Shown one piece after another: positions 1 to 6,331 of a stretch of DNA of 12,178 nt. Below the pieces are notes generated by a model that was given only the letters and a program-made list of their open reading frames with translations, searched no databases and was not told where the DNA came from. Position numbers and translations under genes: made by a program. Where the stretch lies: NCBI GenBank assembly GCA_946886725.1, contig CAMPJF010000019.1, positions 1-12,178 of the forward strand, written 5' to 3'. Source of the stretch: an uncultured Candidatus Saccharibacteria bacterium (GTDB taxonomy: Bacteria > Patescibacteria > Saccharimonadia > Saccharimonadales > UBA6022). Each line of letters starts with the position of its first letter. Within the stretch, counting starts at the first letter, position 1.

Positions 1-292
1 AAGTGCGAGCGGCTAAAGTGCCGACTAATAATGACCCAATTAACCCCGGTGCGTAGGTGACGGCAATCGCATCGATGTCATCCCAAGTGGTGTTTGCGTC
101 GGCGAGTGCCTGGTTGATGACGGGATTAATCACCTCGATGTGGCTGCGGGCGGCGACTTCAGGGACGACACCACCGTAAACAGAGTGGATATCGATTTGT
201 GAATTGACGACGTTACTTAAAAGAACGCGTCCGTCCTCAACGACTGACGCTGCGGTTTCGTCACAACTACTTTCGATTCCTAATATTTTCAT
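1..292 (-). CDS. tsaD: tRNA N6-adenosine threonylcarbamoyltransferase TsaD (N-terminal part, cut by window edge)
   Basis: TsaD (Kae1/Gcp/YgjD family) transfers the threonylcarbamoyl group from threonylcarbamoyl-AMP to adenosine 37 of ANN-decoding tRNAs, working in the cytoplasm with TsaB and TsaE. Translated from ATG at 292-290, the first 97 residues start [18 protein letters not shown], the family's ASKHA-type phosphate-binding start. They continue with the [19 protein letters not shown] block and [12 protein letters not shown], both typical of TsaD. The metal-binding HxxxH motif lies further on, beyond position 1, so the enzyme appears interrupted only by the window edge. No Shine-Dalgarno sequence precedes the ATG; a TATAAT box ends 9 bases upstream, suggesting a leaderless or nearly leaderless message. 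It is divergent from the small membrane-protein gene at 433. Confidence 0.95.
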   Translation of the reverse strand, partial: MKILGIESSCDETAASVVEDGRVLLSNVVNSQIDIHSVYGGVVPEVAARSHIEVINPVINQALADANTTWDDIDAIAVTYAPGLIGSLLVGTLAART

Positions 293-301
293 CTGATAGC
301 T

Positions 302-307
302 ATTATA
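302..307 (-). promoter_or_regulatory. -10 box of the tsaD promoter, nearly leaderless
   Basis: On the minus strand TATAAT (307 to 302) lies nine bases upstream of the tsaD ATG. The predicted transcription start falls within about two bases of the start codon, and no purine-rich ribosome site exists in the gap. The -35 region at the right distance (about 325-330, TGGCAT) is weak. Confidence 0.55.
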
Positions 308-345
308 TGGTAATTGTGACTATCATGCCACTACCCCTATAAGCA

Positions 346-432
346 TTGACATTTTATAGCATATGTAGTATAATGTATAGCACAATCATTTACGATCGTA
401 GGTGACGAACCTTTAGGGAAAGTGAGAAGGAA
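346..432 (+). promoter_or_regulatory. Consensus promoter plus shared leader module, copy A
   Basis: TTGACA (346-351) and TATAAT (369-374) are separated by exactly 17 bases, a perfect housekeeping-type promoter. Downstream comes a leader module also found before 1046 and, diverged, before 5670: ATCATT at 385-390, then GTGACGA at 402-408 and CCTTTAGGGA at 410-419. A perfect 10-base palindrome, TACGATCGTA, sits at 391-400, between the two shared blocks. The nearest purine-rich ribosome site is GAAGGA (426-431), unusually close to the ATG at 433. The conserved spacing between blocks suggests a common regulatory leader rather than chance. Confidence 0.75.
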
Positions 433-879
433 ATGTCCGATAACGTGAATACCATTATCGGTATTCTTGCACTGTATGGTGCATGGTATGGAACCTACCG
501 CTACTTCGCGCACAATTCGGCCGCTTACTTTGCGGCGCACGAGATTGTGCATCAGCAGATCCTCAATGAAGCAGCGGCGTGCTCGGAAAAAGCGATTTTG
601 TATGTCGAGCTCGATCCGCGTGGTGGCTACGTTCTGACCCATTTGGGCCAGACCGCCGACCAGTCCGAGATCGAGGCCTTTCGGCGTAGCCTACGGGATT
701 TGAGGGATAAAATTCAGCTGAATTTGGTTGAAAGCCCGGGCCCGTGGCGTTTTCGTTTTGCGACCAGATGGAAGTTCTACGGTAATGTTCGCCAGTGGTT
801 GCAGATTCGGCGCGTATGCGACAGCATTAATCTGCGCCTTTCAGGAAATCGCAACCCGGCTAGCGCCCTGAATCTCTAG
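433..879 (+). CDS. Small single-pass membrane protein of unknown function
   Basis: Not recognised as a known family. The 148-residue product has one hydrophobic segment near the N terminus (about residues 8-24, IIGILALYGAWYGTYRYF), too close to the start to leave more than a short tail on one side. A soluble, mostly helical domain follows, rich in Arg and Trp, with no Cys pair or catalytic signature visible. Its C-terminal half (an LRDLRDKI helix, a Trp/Phe-rich stretch, then QWLQIRR) faintly resembles the paralogous proteins at 1046 and 1392, which have an LRSLFDGI-like helix and a QWR motif; this is suggestive only. It is a monocistronic unit with its own consensus promoter and a double-hairpin terminator. 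The shared leader ties it to the genes at 1046 and 5670. The coding sequence is G+C-rich (38 of 60 bases in 601-660). Confidence 0.8.
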   Translation: MSDNVNTIIGILALYGAWYGTYRYFAHNSAAYFAAHEIVHQQILNEAAACSEKAILYVELDPRGGYVLTHLGQTADQSEIEAFRRSLRDLRDKIQLNLVESPGPWRFRFATRWKFYGNVRQWLQIRRVCDSINLRLSGNRNPASALNL

Positions 880-893
880 CGCCGGTTACCTCA

Positions 894-954
894 AGAAAGA
901 AGCACCGATGACTTCTTTCTCGCCGCCCTATAACCCCGGTTTTATGCCGGGGTT
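894..954 (+). terminator. Tandem hairpin terminator after the 433 gene
   Basis: Two hairpins follow the stop at 879. The first pairs AGAAAGAAG (894-902) with CTTCTTTCT (912-920), a 9-base stem with a 9-base loop. The second pairs AACCCCGG (932-939) with CCGGGGTT (947-954) around a 7-base loop. Only a short T run follows (TTTACTCT overlaps the stem end), so the second is a strong stem with a weak U tract. Its core ACCCCGG/CCGGGGT and its trailing ACT recur after 1850 and 6203. Confidence 0.65.
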
Positions 955-970
955 TACTCTTGCCCGTGCT

Positions 971-1045
971 TTGACTGAAATATGCAAATATGCTATAAAT
1001 ATAGTAATCATTTGTATAGATAAGTGACGATCTTTAGGAGATACA
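971..1045 (+). promoter_or_regulatory. Promoter and shared leader module, copy B
   Basis: TTGACT (971-976), a 17-base spacer and TATAAA (994-999), preceded by an extended -10 TGC (991-993), form the promoter. The leader repeats that of copy A: ATCATT (1007-1012), exactly 17 bases later GTGACGA (1024-1030), then CTTTAGGAG, which includes the ribosome site AGGAG (1036-1040) five bases before ATG 1046. In copy A the ATCATT-to-GTGACGA distance is also exactly 17 bases. Confidence 0.75.
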
Positions 1046-1384
1046 ATGGCCTTTAATTTTTGGCTGTGGTGGCATAAACGAAAAGCCGACAAAGCGATGA
1101 GGTATCTCATCATCAATAATCATGATCACGATCATTTCATAGATCGCTATGATGAACTGCGTGGTGATTACCGCGACTGTGTTAATCAAGGCGAGCAGAT
1201 GGACGAATTGCTGATCGAGAAGCTGCGGTCGTTGTTTGACGGGATTGCCTATCAGATCAAGGAGGACGACAAGTATACACATCGATTCTCGCAGGATATC
1301 CAAGATATCATTGCTAGTCGACATGTGCAGTGGCGTGCTATCCAGCAAGAAATCAAGGTAATGATTTATCCAGTTAAGTTGTAG
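1046..1384 (+). CDS. Small cytoplasmic helical protein, paralog of the 1392 product; unknown function
   Basis: Not recognised. The 112-residue product starts with an aromatic/basic N terminus (MAFNFWLWWHKRKADK) that could touch the membrane surface but is too short for a transmembrane helix. From residue 19 (RYLIINNHDHDHFID) to the C terminus it aligns without gaps to the end of the neighbouring 152-residue protein. Shared positions include RYL, DH..F, RG, an ED pair after a QI dipeptide, FS, H.QWR and the final MI. An NHDHDH stretch could bind metal, though this is not conserved in the paralog. ATG 1046 is supported by AGGAG at 1036-1040. It is the first gene of a two-gene operon: the next ATG is 7 bases past its stop. 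Function and partner are unknown; a soluble member paired with a membrane-anchored member suggests a hetero-oligomer, which is inference. Confidence 0.8.
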   Translation: MAFNFWLWWHKRKADKAMRYLIINNHDHDHFIDRYDELRGDYRDCVNQGEQMDELLIEKLRSLFDGIAYQIKEDDKYTHRFSQDIQDIIASRHVQWRAIQQEIKVMIYPVKL

Positions 1385-1391
1385 GAGTGTT

Positions 1392-1850
1392 ATGGATATC
1401 ATGTTGATGGTGATTCTTATCATCGTAGCAGTCGCTGCTGTGGCCGTTACGGTCACCGTTGTCGTCAGACGGCGCGGCGAGAAAGTACAAAATAAACTGT
1501 ACTTGAACAACCAACAAGATCAAACCGCCAAACCAGACGAGCCGATTGTCGACGCTAAACAGGTCGAACGGTACTTGTCGCTACACGAAAGTGATCACAA
1601 TGATTTCATGCAGCTTTTTGCAACACGACGAGGTGAGTTTGACTCCTTCATCGAGACCGGACGCGGCGCGCCTTCATTGCTGCTCGAGCACCTACATCAG
1701 CTTGATGAGCACATCGAAATGCAAATCAACGAAGACAACGACTGGATGCGGCATTTTTCGCCCCAAGAACGCCAGCAAGTCGCAGGTCATCATCGCCAGT
1801 GGCGCACCTACCAGGCCAACGTCGAATATATGATCCGACAATTGTCTTGA
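1392..1850 (+). CDS. Small membrane-anchored helical protein, paralog of the 1046 product; unknown function
   Basis: Not recognised. The 152-residue product opens with a strongly hydrophobic helix (about residues 3-25, rich in V, I, A, T) followed by RRR, the pattern of an N-terminal anchor with its basic flank in the cytoplasm. Residues 35-55 look like a polar linker. From ERYLSLHESDHNDF to the C terminus it aligns gaplessly with the 1046 product, so the two arose by duplication, and one of them gained or lost the anchor. The shared H(R/V)QWR motif and terminal MI suggest a conserved four-helix-like core. Start ATG 1392 follows TAGGAGTG, where the GGAG overlaps the stop of the 1046 gene, indicating tight translational linkage. 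A terminator hairpin lies at 1914-1938. Confidence 0.8.
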   Translation: MDIMLMVILIIVAVAAVAVTVTVVVRRRGEKVQNKLYLNNQQDQTAKPDEPIVDAKQVERYLSLHESDHNDFMQLFATRRGEFDSFIETGRGAPSLLLEHLHQLDEHIEMQINEDNDWMRHFSPQERQQVAGHHRQWRTYQANVEYMIRQLS

Positions 1851-1881
1851 GGCGACTTTCACTTGCCGTATCAATCAGGAA

Positions 1882-1938
1882 GAACTCCACAGTTCATCTT
1901 GCGTACCTTTTGCCACCCCGGAAATTCCGGGGTGTTTT
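1882..1938 (+). terminator. Rho-independent terminator after the 1046-1392 operon
   Basis: A small hairpin (GAACT 1882-1886 with AGTTC 1891-1895) precedes a strong one. In the strong one, CACCCCGGAA (1914-1923) pairs perfectly with TTCCGGGGTG (1925-1934) and is followed by TTTT (1935-1938). The core ACCCCGG/CCGGGGT and the trailing ACTAT match the hairpins after 433-879 and 5670-6203. Confidence 0.85.
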
Positions 1939-2034
1939 ACTATGCATAATACTTACGTATTTAATATTTAAACAATATACTTGTTTAAATTCGTAACTTA
2001 TGTTTAGCTTATAGCATTTTAAAGGAGCCCTAAG
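1939..2034 (+). promoter_or_regulatory. A+T-rich upstream region and ribosome site of the esterase operon
   Basis: This stretch is very A+T-rich and must hold the promoter of the 2035-5577 operon, because a strong terminator lies just upstream. No convincing -35/-10 pair stands out; TTGTTT (1981-1986) is a possible -35, without a good -10 at 17 bases. The ribosome site AAAGGAG (2021-2027) lies 7 bases before GTG 2035, which decides that start over ATG 2041 and ATG 2050. The ATCATT/GTGACGA leader module of the neighbouring units is absent, so this operon is probably controlled differently. Confidence 0.45.
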
Positions 2035-4893
2035 GTGTTAATGCTAAAAATGAAGCAGTCTTATGTAGTGCGTATCTATGCTGTATTGTTTATTGTCGTG
2101 TCGCTCGCTACTGCCACCTTCATTGCTAGCAACGTATCGTTTGCTCAGTCAAGCCCTGCTGGCAACTGGATGACCGCACAAGACTTTACGTTGAAATTGC
2201 ATGCAAATCAGGACTATGAGTCATTTTACGATCCAAGGTGTACCTATCGCGACGTACAATTACATACGAGACAGTTTAGGTATGTATTCGATGGTCTTTT
2301 AACCCCCGAGTGCGTCTACGAGATGGGTGACTGGCGGTATGCGCTGACGCAGTATCCATATGAGGGATCATATTACTATCACTACGACGCAAGGAGTTTT
2401 GTTATTAATATGGACGGTAGCGACAGGATGTATAAGGTTACGAATTTGACCGATCATATCAAACCAATCGTCGTTCCAAATTCGAAAAGTATTATCAAAA
2501 CGATGGCCATCGGTTTTCCTGGTGCTGACGGTGTGCGGATATATAAAAACATTCTTGAACGCATCACACCCAGCTACGATGAAACGTACGAGGCAAATCT
2601 TTCCTCACCTGACTTTACGTTTAAACGAGATAATGGAATCTTGCAGCCAGTTGGACGAATGGCCGTCTCATCGAACGGAAAATGGCTTGTATTTGAAGCG
2701 GTCAATATCGGTCTCGTCCGCTTGAATCTTGATACGTACGAAATGAAGCGTTTTGCGCCCGCAATGCAACTGCGACAGGCTGGCTATGATCATTTCATAC
2801 GTTTTGATATTAGTGCTGACGGATCTAAAGTTGTCGTAGCGGGATCCGGATATCCTTTTGGTGTCTATGACATAAATGAATCCTGCGGAGATAAGAACCT
2901 CACATTTTATTCTGACAAATTAACTAATCTTGCAACTCCCTGTTCAATGCGTCATTTAGGCGATGAACTGCGGAGGATGCAAGTTGGTTTTAGGTATATT
3001 GGCGATGTCGAGTTTCAAAAGGACGGCGACGAAATGAATATATTTTTAGTTGCTACAACAGGGTACGGCTCTTACTCGTCGGGAAAATATACTCTACGCG
3101 CCAAAGATAACTTGTCTAATTTTCGTCTTGACTACCTTGCTCTCGGGGATTCATTTTCTAGTGGCGAAGGAGATACTCGGGTTGAGTACGGAAAGAAGTT
3201 TTATCTACCAGGGACGGACGTAGATGGCGACGATGAAACACCCCGAGAAAAGTGCCATATCAGCAGTCGTTCGTATCCATTTTTTCTAAAGCAGGCGATG
3301 AATTTGTCGAATGAGGCGATGTCATCTGTCGCTTGTTCGGGTGCTGAAATGGGTAAGGACTACGTAGTTGACAGTGACGGCTCTAAATATAAGGGACAGA
3401 ATAAGCGGTTATCTGCGTATGAAAGTGACATTGTTAAGTTGAAGTTTGATGCATTAGAGAAATATATTCCGGGTCGCGTGCAGCAACTGGAGTTTATTGA
3501 AAGATATAAGCCGCGCGCTATAACGATCACGGGTGGCGGCAATGATGTTGGATTTGGTGAGGTTATAAGAAGCTGCATCCTCTCTAATTATTATTCGTGT
3601 CTATACAGTTCAACGGAATCCGGCAAAGCAGCAATTGGACAAGGAATAGCAAATCAATATTACAGACTGAATGATTTATTCGCTCGAATTAAAAAAATTT
3701 CGCCTGATACGAAGATCTACGCTGTAGGGTATCCCCAATTTGTGGATGACAAGTCTGCCGTTTGCGCGCTAAATGTCCCCATAAGTCAGAGTGAGCGCAA
3801 AATGATAAATGAGTCGGTAGCATATCTGAATCAGGTAATTAAGGCTGCTGCGATATATTCGGATGTGAAATTTATCGATATCGAAAATAGCCTTGATGGG
3901 CATAAACTTTGTGAAAAAGGTACAGCGTACGTTACTGGTTTGGCGTTGGCGAGACAAATCGCTTTTGACAGTACGGTCATTAACCATAGTGAATTGCAGG
4001 AAAGTTTTCACCCAAATAGAAACGGACATAAGCTCATGGCGGATGCTATAGATAAGAAGTTAAGCTCGCAGTCTTTGATGGACTATGCTGATTATCCAAT
4101 GCAAACAGAGGCGACTGGACCATTGCGATTAGTGGCACCACCCGAGTATTTTGCAAAGTCGATGGAAAATGCGACGAAGAGTTACCGCAAGGATACCGTC
4201 ATTTCACGTAACTATGTTCAAAAATCATCAAGTTTAGCGATATTCGATATTCGCTTTGGGGGATTTGCGCCCAATTCAGCAGTGAAGGTTGAGAATCATT
4301 CTGATCCTATCGTCCTAGGTACTTATATGGCTGATGAAAATGGATTCTTATCCGCAGATATTGCCGTCCCAGATAATGTACCCGCAGGTTTCCACACACT
4401 CCACCTTATTGGCGTATCTGATTCGGGTGAGAATGTAGATATATGGCAGGGGGTGGAGGTCCGCGGTGTAGAAGGCGATATTGATGAAGATGGTGTTGCG
4501 GATGACGTGGATGGCTGTCTTTACGTAACTGAGGCTGGGAAAGATATTGACGATGACGGGATTGATGATGCATGTGACGGAATGATAGATGCGATTGTCC
4601 AAGAAGAAGTTTTTGGGGATTCAAACGCCAATAAGCAGATTGAACCGATTGCGATAGAAGAATCGCAAGGAAACGTTGGCGCTGGTAGTATTGGTACTAC
4701 AACTAATCAGGTGAGGTCTATGCAGAATGAGGTTAATAAGATATTTGCTACACCATTTTCCACTAATCATTTACAGCCCGCCAATAGCGTATCTCATGTA
4801 AAGGGGCTTCATTATGTTATTGCAGGTGCAATCGTCTCAATAGTAATTCTTGTATGGGCGATTAAGGGGTATAGTAATAGCAATAGAATGTAA
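2035..4893 (+). CDS. Secreted, C-terminally membrane-anchored SGNH/GDSL esterase with propeller-like and TSP3-like regions
   Basis: The 952-residue exported protein has a signal peptide (hydrophobic core about 14-32, likely cleavage after SFA at residue 37). Residues 40-350 are an uncharacterised extracellular region with two propeller-blade-like repeats (AVSSNGKWLVFEA and DISADGSKVVVAG). The SGNH hydrolase domain runs about 365-675: GDSFSSGEG with nucleophile Ser373, GGGNDVGFG with Asn503, and ESFHPNRNGH with His659. Glu656 occupies the place of the usual Asp three residues before the His, as in many actinobacterial esterases, and a Ser-His dyad is possible. A beta-rich linker follows, then two acidic D.D.DG..D segments (about 813-850), as in calcium-binding thrombospondin type 3 repeats. 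A final transmembrane helix (about 927-944) has a short tail. Twelve cysteines fit disulfide bonding outside the cell. The substrate (lipid, acylated glycan or host polymer) cannot be told. It starts at GTG with AAAGGAG and is first in an operon with 4918. The G+C content is low. Confidence 0.9.
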   Translation: MLMLKMKQSYVVRIYAVLFIVVSLATATFIASNVSFAQSSPAGNWMTAQDFTLKLHANQDYESFYDPRCTYRDVQLHTRQFRYVFDGLLTPECVYEMGDWRYALTQYPYEGSYYYHYDARSFVINMDGSDRMYKVTNLTDHIKPIVVPNSKSIIKTMAIGFPGADGVRIYKNILERITPSYDETYEANLSSPDFTFKRDNGILQPVGRMAVSSNGKWLVFEAVNIGLVRLNLDTYEMKRFAPAMQLRQAGYDHFIRFDISADGSKVVVAGSGYPFGVYDINESCGDKNLTFYSDKLTNLATPCSMRHLGDELRRMQVGFRYIGDVEFQKDGDEMNIFLVATTGYGSYSSGKYTLRAKDNLSNFRLDYLALGDSFSSGEGDTRVEYGKKFYLPGTDVDGDDETPREKCHISSRSYPFFLKQAMNLSNEAMSSVACSGAEMGKDYVVDSDGSKYKGQNKRLSAYESDIVKLKFDALEKYIPGRVQQLEFIERYKPRAITITGGGNDVGFGEVIRSCILSNYYSCLYSSTESGKAAIGQGIANQYYRLNDLFARIKKISPDTKIYAVGYPQFVDDKSAVCALNVPISQSERKMINESVAYLNQVIKAAAIYSDVKFIDIENSLDGHKLCEKGTAYVTGLALARQIAFDSTVINHSELQESFHPNRNGHKLMADAIDKKLSSQSLMDYADYPMQTEATGPLRLVAPPEYFAKSMENATKSYRKDTVISRNYVQKSSSLAIFDIRFGGFAPNSAVKVENHSDPIVLGTYMADENGFLSADIAVPDNVPAGFHTLHLIGVSDSGENVDIWQGVEVRGVEGDIDEDGVADDVDGCLYVTEAGKDIDDDGIDDACDGMIDAIVQEEVFGDSNANKQIEPIAIEESQGNVGAGSIGTTTNQVRSMQNEVNKIFATPFSTNHLQPANSVSHVKGLHYVIAGAIVSIVILVWAIKGYSNSNRM

Positions 4894-4917
4894 CAAATAG
4901 TACACCAGGAAGATTTG

Positions 4918-5577
4918 ATGACGAAAAAACTAAAAAATACCCCAGGGATTGGTCGAAAAATAATAGATCGAGTTAACTGGAATAAGCGTGAAGTATTAGC
5001 GATCGCGATCCTGTTTACTGCAATGATAACGCTATTGAGTCTAGGTTTGTACTCGCAACATACTAGCAAGGCCGACAGAGAGGATGTAGTAAGAATGCGC
5101 CATATAACGCAGATGATTCGCGACAAATTGATTGGCGCAGGATCGAATGTTAAATGGTTAGATCGTAGTCATTGTAGTGTCATACCTATGAAGTCATTTG
5201 GCGAAAAGGTTGAATATTCTTGCACGGCTAGTTATCGCTGGTCTGGACTAGTTCGTGATCAAGACGATATTGATAGTAAAATAAATTTACATAAGCAAGT
5301 TTTGAGTGATATTGAAGATGTCATTATAGAGGTGATCGATCATGGTGGATCTCCGGTCTACACTATTGACTCGAATATACTTGGTCGACCAAGTTACGAT
5401 AAAATTGATCATACGTCTGCGTATGAATTCGAAATAAATAACTTGAAACGTGCGGCGTGCAGCGTACGGTACGAGCTGGTGAATAACGAAGCGAGAACGA
5501 GCGTTTACATGCAGACCGATTTAAATTGCTTTATCGACACCAAGGATGCTTACTTCGATCCGATAGAACGCGCATAA
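4918..5577 (+). CDS. Single-pass membrane protein with two cysteine pairs; operon partner of the esterase
   Basis: Not recognised. The 219-residue product has a basic N-terminal tail, one transmembrane helix (about 26-44, VLAIAILFTAMITLLSLGL) and an external domain of about 170 residues. The domain holds four cysteines in two similar pairs: C86 with C102 and C181 with C204. Each first cysteine sits in a CSV motif and each second one ends a beta-like stretch, suggesting two disulfide-closed hairpins and perhaps an internal duplication. ATG 4918 is chosen over the overlapping TTG 4915 because AGGAAG (4907-4912) then has a 5-base spacing. The gene starts 24 bases after the esterase stop with no terminator between, so the two are probably co-transcribed. 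A role as partner or chaperone of the esterase is inference. Codon use (ATA, AGA) and base composition (21 of 60 G+C in 4921-4980) are markedly A+T-rich. Confidence 0.8.
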   Translation: MTKKLKNTPGIGRKIIDRVNWNKREVLAIAILFTAMITLLSLGLYSQHTSKADREDVVRMRHITQMIRDKLIGAGSNVKWLDRSHCSVIPMKSFGEKVEYSCTASYRWSGLVRDQDDIDSKINLHKQVLSDIEDVIIEVIDHGGSPVYTIDSNILGRPSYDKIDHTSAYEFEINNLKRAACSVRYELVNNEARTSVYMQTDLNCFIDTKDAYFDPIERA

Positions 5578-5590
5578 CTCGAGCGTGTCA

Positions 5591-5669
5591 TTGACAAAAC
5601 ACCTCAAAGTGATATCGTATCTATCAGTATCATTCACCAAATGAGTGTTACCGGACCTTAGGAGAGAGT
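5591..5669 (+). promoter_or_regulatory. Promoter and shared leader module, copy C (diverged)
   Basis: TTGACA (5591-5596) is followed after 16 bases by a poor -10, TATCGT (5613-5618). Then come ATCATT (5629-5634), GTGTTAC where copies A and B have GTGACGA (starting 16 bases after ATCATT, against 17 in the other copies), and CCTTAGGAG, carrying the ribosome site AGGAG (5660-5664) five bases before ATG 5670. Order and spacing match copies A and B, although individual bases have drifted. Confidence 0.6.
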
Positions 5670-6203
5670 ATGGATCACAGGCGTCACGCACCTATCACTG
5701 TTGTTGCTGGTGTCATTGCGTCGCTATCAGTGTCGATTGCATTTGCACTGAATAGGCAACGAGTCGCACGGATTGTCCGTGACATTCAGAAGAATATTGC
5801 GCGAATGACCTTGGACGGGTATTACCTGGATCATATCAAGCAGATTGATGCGAAAGCCGAGCTGTTTTCGATTACGTTTGTTGATAAAAATCGTGATCTT
5901 TTCAACCGGCGGGCCGAGTTTTACGTACCGAGAGTGAGTGACCGAGGCCGCTACTTGTTAAATGCACGCTATCAAACTCGCGCTTTAGTGTCGATGCTGT
6001 TACTGCGCGACCTGGCGCGAAGACATGTTGCGGAACTCGAGAAAGTAGACGCACGCCGCGCGAAAGCATTCGCAGATGCTTCAAAAAAGCTCGACAACGA
6101 GGCGGATCGTCTGGTCGCTCAAATGCGACACATAGATTTTCCCGTCAAGCTGCTTGTCGCTGAGTACGAAGCGAGTATTATTCGTATTATCGAGATTCGA
6201 TAA
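5670..6203 (+). CDS. Small membrane-anchored coiled-coil-like protein of unknown function
   Basis: Not recognised. The 177-residue product has one N-terminal hydrophobic helix (about residues 9-27, ITVVAGVIASLSVSIAFAL) followed by basic residues. A long, strongly charged helical body comes next, with Arg/Lys-Glu/Asp-rich stretches (about 105-150) that could form a coiled coil. No cysteines or catalytic motifs are visible. In size, topology and upstream leader it matches the 433 product, although sequence similarity between the two is not evident by eye. It is transcribed alone from its own promoter and ends in an ACCCCGG-type terminator at 6230-6252. ATG 5670 is well supported by AGGAG at 5660-5664. 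It may belong to the same co-regulated family as the other small proteins of this region, a link based on regulatory sequence and topology only. Confidence 0.8.
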   Translation: MDHRRHAPITVVAGVIASLSVSIAFALNRQRVARIVRDIQKNIARMTLDGYYLDHIKQIDAKAELFSITFVDKNRDLFNRRAEFYVPRVSDRGRYLLNARYQTRALVSMLLLRDLARRHVAELEKVDARRAKAFADASKKLDNEADRLVAQMRHIDFPVKLLVAEYEASIIRIIEIR

Positions 6204-6229
6204 CTGCCCCGATCCATTCTTTACCTATC

Positions 6230-6252
6230 CACCCCGGCCATGTGCCGGGGTG
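6230..6252 (+). terminator. Terminator hairpin after the 5670 gene
   Basis: CACCCCGGC (6230-6238) pairs with GCCGGGGTG (6244-6252) around a 5-base loop, a 9-base perfect stem. The following CTTCACTAT has few T residues but matches the tail after the other two hairpins of this type (ACTAT, ACTCT). Confidence 0.7.
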
Positions 6253-6316
6253 CTTCACTATCTGGTTATTGCCTGGTGTGGAACTGCATTGAAAGAACGG
6301 GGATTTTCAACGAAAG

Positions 6317-6325
6317 TGCTAAAAT
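6317..6325 (+). promoter_or_regulatory. Extended -10 promoter of the murE gene, leaderless arrangement
   Basis: TGC TAAAAT (6317-6325) is an extended -10 element that ends six bases before ATG 6332. The predicted start of transcription coincides with the start codon. No Shine-Dalgarno sequence occurs in the intervening AGAAAT or just upstream. No good -35 is visible at 17 bases, which an extended -10 can tolerate. Confidence 0.55.
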
Positions 6326-6331
6326 AGAAAT

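Noticed and set aside
337..642. Minus-strand open frame opposite the promoter and start of the 433 gene
   Set aside because: It runs antisense through a consensus promoter, shared leader and coding region with better signals, and has no ribosome site of its own.
1034..1510. Minus-strand 158-codon frame across the 1046/1392 genes
   Set aside because: The plus-strand paralogs have ribosome sites, a promoter and protein similarity to each other; the antisense product is low-complexity.
1848..1950. Readthrough of TGA as glycine, as in Gracilibacteria/SR1, which would extend the 1392 gene
   Set aside because: The extension would run through a strong terminator hairpin, and the other genes also read naturally with TGA as a stop.
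4348..4624. Antisense frames over the 3' part of the esterase gene
   Set aside because: They mirror the Asp/Gly-rich TSP3-like segment; His/Pro/Gln-rich translations and no initiation signals.
4813..4893. Sortase-type cell-wall anchor at the esterase C terminus
   Set aside because: No LPXTG-like motif precedes the hydrophobic helix; a plain C-terminal transmembrane anchor explains it.
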